DNA from: Duganella alba
GTDB lineage: Bacteria > Pseudomonadota > Gammaproteobacteria > Burkholderiales > Burkholderiaceae_D
Assembly: GCF_009674495.1 (NCBI RefSeq)
Contig: NZ_WKJN01000037.1
Location: forward strand, 1 to 50,850
Direction of reading: 5' to 3'
DNA length: 50,850 nucleotides
This document shows positions 32,188-40,257 of the stretch, one piece after another (the first letter of the stretch is position 1; every line of letters starts with the position of its first letter). Under the pieces are notes generated by a model, which saw nothing but the letters and a program-made list of their open reading frames with translations, had not been told where the DNA came from and did not search any database. A program made the position numbers and the translations under genes.

Positions 32188-32409
32188 GCGGTCCAGCTTG
32201 ACCAGATCGTCATAGCCGCCGATGTGGCGCGTGCCGAAGAAGATCTGCGGCACCGTGCGGCGGCCGCTGCGCGTCATCATCTCCTGCAAGGCTTGCGGGT
32301 CGCTGCCGGCATCGATCTCGGTCACGGCCACGCCCTTGCCGGCCAGCAGACGCTTGGCCATGGTGCAGTAGCCGCAGACGGGGGTGGTATAAATGGTCAC
32401 TTGGGTCAT
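32155..32409 (-). CDS. grxC: Glutaredoxin 3 (GrxC type)
   Basis: An 84-aa dithiol glutaredoxin with the active-site CGYC (Cys12, Cys15) right after the first strand (VTIYTTPVCGYC), the cis-proline motif TVPQIF and the GG-containing helix start (HIGGYDDLVKL). It reduces disulfides and glutathione-mixed disulfides in the cytoplasm. The ATG at 32409 has a strong GGAGGA 6 nt upstream; this gives the normal GrxC length. It overlaps the convergent LysR gene by 33 bp. Confidence 0.93.
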   Translation of the reverse strand: MTQVTIYTTPVCGYCTMAKRLLAGKGVAVTEIDAGSDPQALQEMMTRSGRRTVPQIFFGTRHIGGYDDLVKLDRSGGFDAALAG

Positions 32410-32538
32410 GATGTCCTCCTGATTGATGCCTACAGTATGCGCCTGGCGGGCGCGGCGGAACATGCTCGCCAGGCGCAGGATTTTGCTTATTCGTCGCAAC
32501 CGGTATGATGGGCACATCGTTCACCTGCCGACCACGCC

Positions 32539-33123
32539 ATGAACCAAGCCGAACTCGATCTCTTCAACGACAAGCTCGACGCCCACGCGCGGGAAGTGGA
32601 ACGCTTCCATGGCGAAGTGGCCAATGTCACGCGGCAGATCGCCAACTGCGACAAGCTGGTGCGGCTGGCCAACGCCGGCCTGAGCCAGATCGACAGCCGC
32701 ATCGCCGATGCCGTGCAGCTGAACGCCGACGCGCAGCAGGCCGCCACCAGCGCAGCAGCCGAAGCCAGCGCGGCCGCCACCGCCGCCACGCAGGCGGCCG
32801 TGGCGCAGATGGTGGCCAGCATCGGCGAGGCCACCGACGCCGCGCGCAAGACCAGCCTGTCGCTGAACCTGCTGCAATTCAAGACCGGCAGCTGGATCGC
32901 CGTCTACACGGTACTGGTGCTGCTGTGCTGCCTGGCCACCGGCTGGCTCACCAGCTGGGCGCTGCGCGGCCAGGCGCTGACGCCGGAGCAGGCCCATTAC
33001 ATCGAACTGGGCAAGGCGCATGAAGCGCTGCTGGCCAACGCCAGCGACAAGGAACTCAAGCAGCTCAACGCCATCCGCAGCCGGTCCCCGGCCAAGGCCA
33101 GGCCCGCCGGTCAGGACAAATAA
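32539..33123 (+). CDS. Uncharacterised Ala-rich coiled-coil protein with one membrane helix
   Basis: A 194-aa protein I do not recognise. Residues 1-110 look like a long helical coiled coil, very rich in Ala from about 62 to 92; residues 119-141 are a single hydrophobic helix (SWIAVYTVLVLLCCLATGW); the C-terminal 50 residues are charged and end in a basic tail. There is no signal peptide, so the coiled coil is probably cytoplasmic. No Shine-Dalgarno is seen; TATGAT at 32504-32509 may be its -10. The last 13 bp overlap the convergent GlxA regulator. Layout recalls small accessory proteins of mobilisation or signalling systems, but no such genes are near. Confidence 0.7.
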   Translation: MNQAELDLFNDKLDAHAREVERFHGEVANVTRQIANCDKLVRLANAGLSQIDSRIADAVQLNADAQQAATSAAAEASAAATAATQAAVAQMVASIGEATDAARKTSLSLNLLQFKTGSWIAVYTVLVLLCCLATGWLTSWALRGQALTPEQAHYIELGKAHEALLANASDKELKQLNAIRSRSPAKARPAGQDK

Positions 33124-34070
33124 ACGTGCTCGTTGCGCAGCCGCGCCTGCTGCACCAGCATCTTGGGCGACTGGCCGAAGGCGCGCAGGAAAGCGCGCCG
33201 CAAGCGCTCCTCGTCGCCGAAGCCGGTCAGCTCGGCGATGCGCGCCACCGAGGAGTGGCCCTGGTCGATCAATTCCTGCGCCGCCTCGACCCGTAGTTTC
33301 TCGATCGCCTTGGCCGGCGCCATGCCGGTCTGGGCCTGGAACATGCGGCTGAAATGGCGCGGACTCCAGTGCACCTGCGCGGCCAGCTCCTCGACGCCGA
33401 GCTCCTTGCGCAGATTGTCGCGCGCGTACAGCAGCGCCTCCTTCACGCGGTCCGAGCTTGGCTCGATCTCGGCCAGCGCGGAAAACTGCGACTGGCCGCC
33501 GGTGCGGCGGTGATACACCACCATGGCGCGCGCCACCTTGCGCGCGATCTCGACGCCGAGGTCGCCCTCGACCATGGCCAGCGCCATGTCGATGCAGGCG
33601 GTGACGCCGGCCGACGACCACACCGCGCCATCCTTGACGAAAATCTTGTCCTCGTCCACCAGCAGGCCCGGATGCAGCTCCTGCAAGCGGCGGCCGAAGG
33701 CCCAGTGGGTGGTGGCGCGCTTGCCGTCCATCAGGCCGGCGCCGGCCAGGATGAAGGCGCCGGTGCAGATGCTGGCGATGCGGCGCGTGGCGCCGGCCGA
33801 GGCATTCAATGCCGCTTGCAGTTCCGGCTGCGGCGCCGGCAGATGGGTGGCGCCGGCCACCAGCAGCGTGTCATAGCCGCCCCAGCCGACGGGCTGGCTG
33901 TCCAGCGCCACGCCGCTGGAACTTTTCACCGGGCCGCCCGCCACCGACAGCGTGGCCAGTTCGTACAGCGGCGCCGGCAGCAGGGTGTTGGCGAACTCGA
34001 AGACGGTCAGCACCGCCATGTCCAGGGCCTGGAAACCAGGGTAGATCACCAGCCCGATGCGCTTGCTCAT
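33111..34070 (-). CDS. GlxA-family AraC-type transcriptional regulator
   Basis: A 319-aa regulator: N-terminal DJ-1/PfpI-like domain (IGLVIYPGFQALDMAVLTVFE; elbow SICTGAFILAGAGLMDG) followed by a C-terminal AraC double helix-turn-helix (WSPRHFSRMFQAQTGMAPAKAIEKLRVEAA, shown in pieces: WSPRHFSRMFQ and VARIAELTGFGDEERLRRAF). Divergent from the SDR-MFS pair at 34229 with 158 bp between, which it probably regulates. The start at 34070 is preferred by family alignment (MSKRIGLVIYPGF) over an ATG 12 nt upstream. Its 3' end overlaps the neighbouring coiled-coil gene by 13 bp. Confidence 0.9.
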   Translation of the reverse strand: MSKRIGLVIYPGFQALDMAVLTVFEFANTLLPAPLYELATLSVAGGPVKSSSGVALDSQPVGWGGYDTLLVAGATHLPAPQPELQAALNASAGATRRIASICTGAFILAGAGLMDGKRATTHWAFGRRLQELHPGLLVDEDKIFVKDGAVWSSAGVTACIDMALAMVEGDLGVEIARKVARAMVVYHRRTGGQSQFSALAEIEPSSDRVKEALLYARDNLRKELGVEELAAQVHWSPRHFSRMFQAQTGMAPAKAIEKLRVEAAQELIDQGHSSVARIAELTGFGDEERLRRAFLRAFGQSPKMLVQQARLRNEHVYLS

Positions 34071-34228
34071 GATGACATCCATAAATATCGATTACACGCA
34101 TTTTAAGCCATATTTTTAAAATCTGCGCACTTCGATGATGTCCTGAATTGCGTGAATTACGTCACCAATGTCATGCCGATGCGGTTCAGAATGGCCTTCA
34201 TCAACTCACACAACGGAAAGGCAACATC

Positions 34229-34993
34229 ATGAAAACCAACGGCAACACGATCTTCATCACCGGCGGCGCATCGGGCATCGGCCGTGGCATCGCGGAAGCA
34301 TTCCACCGTCTCGGCAACCAGGTCATCATCAGCGGCCGCCGCAAGGCGCTGCTGGACGAAGTGACCGCCGCCAATCCCGGCATGCGCAGCATCGAGCTCG
34401 ACATCCAGGACCCGGCGCAGATCACCGCGGCCGCCGCCCAATTGACGCGCGACTTCCCGACGCTGAACGTTCTGTTCAACAATGCCGGCATCATGCCGTT
34501 TGACGACGCCGCCGGCGCCATCGACGACGCCACCGCGCTGGCCACCGTCACCACCAACTTCCTCGGCCCAGTGCGCATGACCTCGGCGCTGCTGCCGCAC
34601 CTCAAGCAGCAGAAGGACGCCGTGGTGATCCACAATTCGTCGGTGCTGGCCTTCATCCCGCTGGCCAGCACGGCGGTGTACTCGGCCACCAAGGCGGCGA
34701 TCCACTCGTATGCGCTGTCGCAGCGCTTCATGCTGGCCGACAGCGGCGTGCGCGTGGTGGAAATCGCCCCGCCATGGGTGGATACCGACCTGATCTACAA
34801 GAGCGGCGACAACCGCGCCATGCCGCTGCCGGCGTTCGTCGAGGAAACCATGAAGGGCCTGGCGGCCGGCAAGGATGAAGTCTATGTCGACGCCATCCAG
34901 GCGCTGCGCGACAATCCCGGCTCTGGCGAGCACGGCCTGGTGAACGGCTTCAACCAGCAAATGCGCGAAAACCCGATTCCTGTCGGTCATTAA
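34229..34993 (+). CDS. Short-chain dehydrogenase/reductase (DltE-like)
   Basis: A 254-aa classical SDR: cofactor-binding TGGASGIG (residues 11-18), NNAGIMPF, and the catalytic Tyr151-xxx-Lys155 (VYSATKAA) with the preceding Ser. It is an NAD(P)H-dependent oxidoreductase; the substrate is unknown. The sequence style (ITGGASGIGRGIAEAFHRLGNQVIISGRR) matches the DltE/COG3967 group. The ATG at 34229 follows GGAAAGG. Only 3 bp separate it from the MFS gene, so they form an operon, probably under the divergent GlxA regulator. Confidence 0.9.
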   Translation: MKTNGNTIFITGGASGIGRGIAEAFHRLGNQVIISGRRKALLDEVTAANPGMRSIELDIQDPAQITAAAAQLTRDFPTLNVLFNNAGIMPFDDAAGAIDDATALATVTTNFLGPVRMTSALLPHLKQQKDAVVIHNSSVLAFIPLASTAVYSATKAAIHSYALSQRFMLADSGVRVVEIAPPWVDTDLIYKSGDNRAMPLPAFVEETMKGLAAGKDEVYVDAIQALRDNPGSGEHGLVNGFNQQMRENPIPVGH

Positions 34994-34996
34994 GCG

Positions 34997-36133
34997 ATGG
35001 ACGCCATCCCACGGCCGGCCGCGCTGGCGCTGCGTTCGCTCAGCCTGGCCTATTTCGTGCAAGCCACCGGCGCGCTGTCGGTGGTGGGCAGCCTGGCGGC
35101 GATCGCCGGTGAATGGGGCCTGAGCGAAACGCAGGCGGCGCTGCTGATCACCGTGTTTGGCGTCACCTTCGCGGTCAGCGCGCCGCTGTTGCAGGTGGCG
35201 CTGGGACATCTGCCGCGCCGGCGCCAGGTGCTGGCCGGCCTGTCGGTGTTCAGCGTGGCGGCGCTGCTGTTCGCGCTGGCGCCGGGCTATGGCACGCTGT
35301 TGTCGGCGCGGGTGGTGATGGGACTGGGCGCGGCGCTGATCGGCCCGGTGCTGGGTGCGCTGGCGGCCGGGCTGGTCGAGCAGAAGCAGCAGGGCAGCGC
35401 GATCGCCACGGTGCTGCTGGGCCTGAGCCTGGCCGGGCTGGTCGGCATGCCGCTGGCGGCCTGGGTGGCGGCCGCCTGGGGCGCGCGGCCGCTGTTCCTG
35501 CTGATCGGCGCGGCGGCGGCCGGCGTCGCCCTGCTGATCCGCGCCACCGTGCCGGCGCAGCCTGGCGGCCAGGCCATCACGCTGGTCACGCTGTGGCGCG
35601 TGCTGACCGACGCCGTGCTGCTGCCGGCGTTTCTGGTGGTGTTCTTCATTGCCGCCGGCGTGTACGCGACGTATGCCTTCATCGCGCCCATCATCCGCGA
35701 CGTGTTCCATGGCAGCGCGCACATCGTGTCGGCCGGACTGGCGGTGCTGGGCGTGGCGGGCGTGTTGGGCAACCTGTTCGTGGTGCGGGCGGCGCGCCGC
35801 TACAGCGCCAACGCCATGCTGCTGACGGGCATGGCGCTGCTGGCGGCCGACCTGCTGCTGTTGATGGTCAGTCCGCACAACATGGCGGTGCTGTTTGCGG
35901 CGCTGCTGTTCTGGGCCTTTGCCACCGACATCGTCTGGCCGTCGCAGCAGCGCCGCATCGTCGAGTTGTCGGGCGAGCTGCGCGGCGTGGCGCTGGCGCT
36001 GACCGCGTCGTTCGTGTTCTCCGGCATCGCGCTCGGTTCGGCGGCGGCCGGCCTGCTGTATGCGCATGGTTACGTCTACAACCTGCTCGGCTCGCTGCTG
36101 TTCCTGCTGCTGGCCCGCATCAGCCTTAAATAA
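34997..36133 (+). CDS. MFS transporter (DHA1/AraJ-like)
   Basis: A 378-aa major-facilitator protein with about 12 hydrophobic helices and the loop 2-3 motif A (GHLPRRRQVL). Such compact DHA1 members are mostly drug, sugar or metabolite exporters. It follows the SDR gene by 3 bp, suggesting reduction of a compound followed by its export (inference). Its stop is directly followed by the 31-bp inverted repeat at 36135. Confidence 0.88.
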   Translation: MDAIPRPAALALRSLSLAYFVQATGALSVVGSLAAIAGEWGLSETQAALLITVFGVTFAVSAPLLQVALGHLPRRRQVLAGLSVFSVAALLFALAPGYGTLLSARVVMGLGAALIGPVLGALAAGLVEQKQQGSAIATVLLGLSLAGLVGMPLAAWVAAAWGARPLFLLIGAAAAGVALLIRATVPAQPGGQAITLVTLWRVLTDAVLLPAFLVVFFIAAGVYATYAFIAPIIRDVFHGSAHIVSAGLAVLGVAGVLGNLFVVRAARRYSANAMLLTGMALLAADLLLLMVSPHNMAVLFAALLFWAFATDIVWPSQQRRIVELSGELRGVALALTASFVFSGIALGSAAAGLLYAHGYVYNLLGSLLFLLLARISLK

Positions 36134-36134
36134 C

Positions 36135-36222
36135 CCGGGGTCAGGTCCGTCATTTCTACACGAGCACGACCTTACATGGTTGAGCTCGTGTAGAAATGAC
36201 GGACCTGACCCCGGAGTTTTTT
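36135..36222. repeat. Perfect 31-bp inverted repeat with T-run (GGGGTCAG type)
   Basis: Arms 36135-36165 and 36184-36214 are perfectly complementary over 31 bp with an 18-nt loop; the arm begins CCGGGGTCAGGTCCGTCATT. It shares its core with the repeat at 913-1004. It starts 1 bp after the MFS stop; TTTTTT follows the plus-strand stem, so it should terminate the SDR-MFS operon. The convergent cytochrome gene stops at 36221, inside the T-run flank. Confidence 0.9.
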
Positions 36223-37474
36223 AATGCGCTTTGGCGCGGATTTTGGCGACGTCGCGTTCGGAGACGCTGTCGGCGCTGTTGGTCCAGCCCTGGCGCAGGA
36301 AGGTCGCCAGCGCGGCGGCTTCGGCGTCGCTGAGGCGGCGCGAGAAGCCTGGCATCACCAGGATCGACGGCGCCTTGTCGGTCGACGGCGTGCGCGCGCC
36401 GTGCAGGATGACGTTCACCAGCGCGGTCGGATTGTCGGCATTGATCACGGTCGCGCCATCCAGTTCAGGGAATACGCGGCTGGCGCCCTTGCCGTTCACA
36501 AAGTGACAGGCCGCGCAGTTGTCCAGGTACAGGCGCTCACCCAGGCTCAGGTTGACGGCGGCGGTCAGCTTGCGCGCCGTTTCTTCCTTGCCCTGCGGCT
36601 TGACGGCAGGACCGCGCGGCGGCACCGGCGACAACGTCTTCAGGTAGGCCGCCACCGCTTGCAGATCGCCGTCCTGCAGATGCGCGGTGCTGTGCTCGAC
36701 CACGGCGGTCATCTCGCCCGCCACCGCCGAACCCTGATTACGCCCGGTTTGCAGGTAGTCGACGATCTGCGCTTCGCTCCAGCGCGGCAGGCCGCGCAGC
36801 GATGGCACTGGCCAGTCGTTCAGCTCGCCACCGGCCAGGAACTTGTCTTGGCCGCTGTTGCTGGCTTTTTCGTTCATCGCGAAGCCGCGCGGCGTGTGGC
36901 AGCTGGAGCAGTGGCCCAGGCCTTCCACCAGATACGCGCCCTGCTTGACCTTGTCGCTCCAGCCGGCTTGCGCCACGAACGGCTTGGTGTCGGCGAAGAA
37001 GTAATTCCACACGCCCATGCCCCAGCGCATATTGAACGGGAAACTCATCTTGGTGGCCGGCGGATCGAAGGTCGACGCTTTCACGCCCGACTGGAAGAAC
37101 GCATACAGCGCCTTGATGTCGGCATCGTTGACCTTGGCGTAGCTGGTGTACGGCATGGCCGGATACAGGTGCGTGCCATCGGCGCGTACGCCCTTGCGCA
37201 CGGCGTCGGCAAACTGCTGCTCGGTGTACGCACCGATGCCGTGCTGCTTGTCCGGCGTGATGTTGCTCGAATAGATGATGCCGTGGCCGCTGTCGATGGC
37301 CAGGCCGCCGGCAAACGCCGGCTTGCCGGCCGCGCTGTGGCAGGCGATGCAGTCGCCGGCGCGCGCCAGGTATTCGCCGCGTTGAATCAGCGTCTGATCC
37401 GTGGCGGCGTGGGTAGCGGCGCCGGCCAGCGCCAGCACTGCCGTGGTGAGGAATTGCGTCAGTTTGTTCATCAT
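36221..37474 (-). CDS. Tri-haem cytochrome c subunit of membrane dehydrogenase (module 2)
   Basis: A 417-aa periplasmic membrane-anchored cytochrome c of the alcohol/gluconate/fructose dehydrogenase type. The signal ends AATHAATD (about residue 24); three haem motifs are CIACH (42-46), CSSCH (189-193) and CAACH (320-324), one per domain. It passes electrons from the GMC flavoprotein to quinone. The C-terminus lacks an obvious long hydrophobic anchor helix, so membrane attachment is uncertain. The start ATG at 37474 overlaps the stop of the GMC gene by 4 nt. Last gene of the operon. Confidence 0.92.
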   Translation of the reverse strand: MMNKLTQFLTTAVLALAGAATHAATDQTLIQRGEYLARAGDCIACHSAAGKPAFAGGLAIDSGHGIIYSSNITPDKQHGIGAYTEQQFADAVRKGVRADGTHLYPAMPYTSYAKVNDADIKALYAFFQSGVKASTFDPPATKMSFPFNMRWGMGVWNYFFADTKPFVAQAGWSDKVKQGAYLVEGLGHCSSCHTPRGFAMNEKASNSGQDKFLAGGELNDWPVPSLRGLPRWSEAQIVDYLQTGRNQGSAVAGEMTAVVEHSTAHLQDGDLQAVAAYLKTLSPVPPRGPAVKPQGKEETARKLTAAVNLSLGERLYLDNCAACHFVNGKGASRVFPELDGATVINADNPTALVNVILHGARTPSTDKAPSILVMPGFSRRLSDAEAAALATFLRQGWTNSADSVSERDVAKIRAKAH

Positions 37475-39240
37475 ACGTGCACCAGCGGGCCAGGGTTTTT
37501 CAGGTAGTGGTTCTTGATCGCTTCGGCCGCGAACAACGTGATGGCGCCGATGGTCGCGGTCGGATTGGCCTGGAAGTTCTGCGGGAAAGCGTTACCGCCC
37601 GGTACGAACACGTTGTGCACGTCCCACGATTGCAGGTAGCGGTTCAGCGCCGAGTCGCGCGGCGAATCGCCCATGATGGCGCCGCCCACGTTGTGGGTCG
37701 ACACGTACTTGGTGATGTCCCAGTGCGAATCGAGCGCCAGGAAGTTTTCGCTGATCGAATCCGGCCCCAGTTCCTTGGCGATGCCGAGCACGATGTCGCG
37801 CAGGTGGCGTTGCAGCTTGAGTTCGTTCTGGCGCCAGTCGAAGGTCATGCGCAGCAGCGGCTGGCCCCATGGATCCTTGTAGTTCGGGTCCAGGTCCAGG
37901 TGGTGGCCGCGGTACGACATGCAGGTGGTGGTGATACCGATCTTCATCGAGCGGCCATACCAGTCGACCATGCCTTCCTTCCAGCCCTTGCCCCAGCCTG
38001 GCGTGCCCTTCGGCAGCGAGGTGCCGATCGGCGCGCCGGTGGCCTGCGAGCTGTGGATCTTGGCGCCGCCGATGAAGCCGAGCGAGGCGCCGTCAAAGTT
38101 GCCGGGCGAGATGTCGTTGAACATTTCACCGGTGGCGCCGGCGGTGGCGAACGGGTTGAAGTGCTTGTCTTTGAAGAACAAGGTGGCGTCGCCGTTGCTC
38201 AGGAAGGCGTAGTTGCGGCCGATGGTGCCGGTCTCGGTCAGCGGGTTGTACACCTGGCCAATGCCCGACAACAGCATCAGGCGCACGTTGGCGAACTGGA
38301 AGCTGGACAGGATGACGATGCCGGCCGGCTGGAACACTTCGCGCTTGTTTTCGTCGATGTAGGTGACGCCCCTGGCGGTCTTCTTGTCGTCGTGCAGGTC
38401 AACGCGGATGACGTTGGCGTTGGTGCGCATGCTGAAGTTCGGCATGCGCTTGACCACGTCCAGGATCGCCGTCTGCGGCGAGGCCTTCGAGTAGTTCAGG
38501 CACGGGTACTTGGAGCAGTAGCCGCAGTAGTTGCACGGCGCCAGCTGCGCGCCGTATGGATTGGTCCACGCCTGCGACACGTTGGCCGACGGATTCGGGA
38601 ACGGATGGTAGCCCATCTTCTTGGCGGTCGCCGCGAACAGCGAGCTGTTGTAGGTGTCGTGCAGCGCCGGCAGCGGATACGGGCTGGAGCGCGGACCTTC
38701 GAACGGATCGCCGCCCGGCTGGATCACGCCCTTCAGGTTGCCGGTGGTGCCGGACAGGCCGCAGATCTTGTCGAACTTGTCGTAGAACGGCTCGATCTCG
38801 TCCCAGGTGAACGGGAAGTCCTTGATGCGCATGTCCGGATCGAGGATGCCGCGCTTGTAGGCGTGGTCGGCGTAGGTCTTGAGCTTGATGTCGGTGGTGG
38901 TCGGGCGGATCAGCACGCCGGTCCAGTGCAGGCCGGAGCCGCCGACGCCGGTGCCCGGTGCGAAGGCGCCCCATTTACGGGTTGGCAGCGCGGTTTCGGC
39001 GTCGTTGTAGCGCACCGTCAGCGCGGCGTCGCGCGGGGTGGCGAACACCTTGTTCTTGATCGCATAGGCGTACTGGTCGGCTGGTTTCGGGTAGGCGAAA
39101 TCTTCCGGCGGACGGTCCGGGCCGCGTTCCAGCGCGCGCACTTTCAGGCCGGCTTGCGCCAGTTCGATGGCCATGATGGAGCCGGCCCAACCGAGGCCGA
39201 CGATGACGACGTCTACTTCGTCGTTAGTAATGTTTGGCAT
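37471..39240 (-). CDS. GMC-family FAD dehydrogenase, large subunit of a membrane sugar/alcohol dehydrogenase (module 2)
   Basis: A 589-aa GMC flavoprotein, paralogue of the one at 25902. FAD fold VVIVGLGWAGSIMA at the N-terminus; iron-sulfur loop CNYCGYCSKYPC with Cys236, 239, 242 and 247 in the same spacing; C-terminal STHNVGGAIMGDSP and FPQNFQANPTAT. The His of the module 1 FPHN motif is Gln here, which may point to a different substrate or to the other residue being catalytic. Likely oxidises gluconate, a keto-sugar acid or a polyol in the periplasm. Start by family alignment (MPNITNDEVDVVIVG); the ribosome-binding site is weak (GAAAG). Between the Tat subunit and the cytochrome genes. Confidence 0.92.
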   Translation of the reverse strand: MPNITNDEVDVVIVGLGWAGSIMAIELAQAGLKVRALERGPDRPPEDFAYPKPADQYAYAIKNKVFATPRDAALTVRYNDAETALPTRKWGAFAPGTGVGGSGLHWTGVLIRPTTTDIKLKTYADHAYKRGILDPDMRIKDFPFTWDEIEPFYDKFDKICGLSGTTGNLKGVIQPGGDPFEGPRSSPYPLPALHDTYNSSLFAATAKKMGYHPFPNPSANVSQAWTNPYGAQLAPCNYCGYCSKYPCLNYSKASPQTAILDVVKRMPNFSMRTNANVIRVDLHDDKKTARGVTYIDENKREVFQPAGIVILSSFQFANVRLMLLSGIGQVYNPLTETGTIGRNYAFLSNGDATLFFKDKHFNPFATAGATGEMFNDISPGNFDGASLGFIGGAKIHSSQATGAPIGTSLPKGTPGWGKGWKEGMVDWYGRSMKIGITTTCMSYRGHHLDLDPNYKDPWGQPLLRMTFDWRQNELKLQRHLRDIVLGIAKELGPDSISENFLALDSHWDITKYVSTHNVGGAIMGDSPRDSALNRYLQSWDVHNVFVPGGNAFPQNFQANPTATIGAITLFAAEAIKNHYLKNPGPLVHV

Positions 39241-39257
39241 TTTTAACTTTCTTCTTT

Positions 39258-39974
39258 TTAGGCACGCTTGCCGCTGACGCTGACCGGACCCAGGGGATAT
39301 TTCACGTTGTGCTGGTCGACCCATTCCGTGTACGCCGCGCGGGCGCCGGGGAAGCCGATCGCGACCCAGGCCTTCATGTCCTTGTTGCCGCCGTACATAG
39401 GGTCGGCCAGGTAGCCGTTCTTGGCGTCGCCCAGCATCTGGTTGAAGAACGACGACGCCTTCAGGCCCGGCTCACCGAGGTCGGCAAACACGATCTCGTT
39501 CTTTTGCAGCGCGGTCAGCAGCGCGTCCTTGTCGGCCGCCGCCAGTTGTTCGAACGGCTTGCCGTGCTTCTGCTGCGCGGCCTGCTGCGCCAGCTTGATG
39601 CCGGTGCGGTAGGCCTGCTGCGGCGTGAAGGTGCCCTGGAAGCCCAGCGTCGGCGCGGCGTCGGCCTTGTGCGGGCCGGCCATGTAGACGTCGTCGCCCA
39701 GGCCGTTGTGCAGCTGCTGGTCGATGAACACCGGCACATTGGTTTCCAGCGCGCCCGGACCGCGGCCCTCGGCCGGGATCAGGCGGTCGCAGGCCGCCAG
39801 GATGAATTGCCATTCCGGCGCCGTGAAGAACACCGGCTGGTACTGGCTGAGTTCGACGCCTTCAAGGCCGTCGGCGCGCGCCTGGCGCACCAGCGGAATC
39901 GATGCGAGAGGGACGGCCGCTGCGGTCGCCATGAGAATAGTCCGTCGCGAGGGACTGAATTTGCCTGTGGACAT
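39258..39974 (-). CDS. Gluconate 2-dehydrogenase subunit 3-like Tat-exported small subunit (module 2)
   Basis: A 238-aa small subunit with a twin-arginine signal (SRRTILMATAAAVPLASIPL) and the subunit-3 fold (APEWQFILAACDRLIPAEGRGPGA, NGYLADPMYGGNKDMKAW; both trimmed: AACDRLIPAEGRGP and DPMYGGNKDMKAW). It escorts the flavoprotein encoded 17 bp downstream through the Tat system. First gene of the operon. A 19-bp palindrome of FadR/PdhR operator type lies 170 bp upstream, and a minus-strand TTGACT-N17-TAAACT promoter candidate sits between. Confidence 0.9.
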   Translation of the reverse strand: MSTGKFSPSRRTILMATAAAVPLASIPLVRQARADGLEGVELSQYQPVFFTAPEWQFILAACDRLIPAEGRGPGALETNVPVFIDQQLHNGLGDDVYMAGPHKADAAPTLGFQGTFTPQQAYRTGIKLAQQAAQQKHGKPFEQLAAADKDALLTALQKNEIVFADLGEPGLKASSFFNQMLGDAKNGYLADPMYGGNKDMKAWVAIGFPGARAAYTEWVDQHNVKYPLGPVSVSGKRA

Positions 39975-40143
39975 AGGTAGCGTATGTAGTGAGAGTGAAG
40001 AGGATGCACCCGGCGGCAGACCCTGCGGCGGGCGGAAAAACCTGATTGAAACTTGATCTGGAGCAAAAACTGAAGCCAGTTTAAAACAGTTTTATTACAC
40101 AGTCAAACTATACATTTGTGAATTTATGGCCTGACCACGAAAC

Positions 40144-40162
40144 AAATTGGTCAGACCAATTT
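40144..40162. promoter_or_regulatory. GntR/FadR-subfamily operator palindrome upstream of dehydrogenase module 2
   Basis: AAATTGGTCAGACCAATTT is a perfect 9+1+9 palindrome. The core TTGGTCnGACCAA matches the operator type of FadR-subfamily GntR repressors such as PdhR (ATTGGTnnnACCAAT). It lies 170 bp upstream of the Tat subunit gene, just upstream of an AT-rich promoter-like stretch, in a 283-bp region. No GntR gene is in the window, so the regulator must be encoded elsewhere. Confidence 0.7.
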
Positions 40163-40198
40163 CGGCGGGACTATAACAGGAATGTAGCGCGAATGACA

Positions 40199-40236
40199 GC
40201 GCCCGGACACCTCCAAGAAGGAGGATGTCCGGGCGC
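40199..40236 (-). terminator. Strong hairpin after the S53 protease gene
   Basis: GCGCCCGGACA pairs with TGTCCGGGCGC (11 bp), then a 1-nt bulge and CCTCC/GGAGG (5 bp) around a 5-nt loop, 22 bp downstream of the protease stop. There is no T-run, so it is either a factor-dependent terminator or an mRNA 3' stabiliser. Confidence 0.65.
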
Positions 40237-40257
40237 GCGGGTGAAGCGGGGAGCGGT

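Noticed and set aside
36166..36183. Possible CRISPR-like or attC-like structure formed by the long inverted repeat
   Set aside because: There is a single hairpin, no direct repeats with spacers, no integrase or cas genes.
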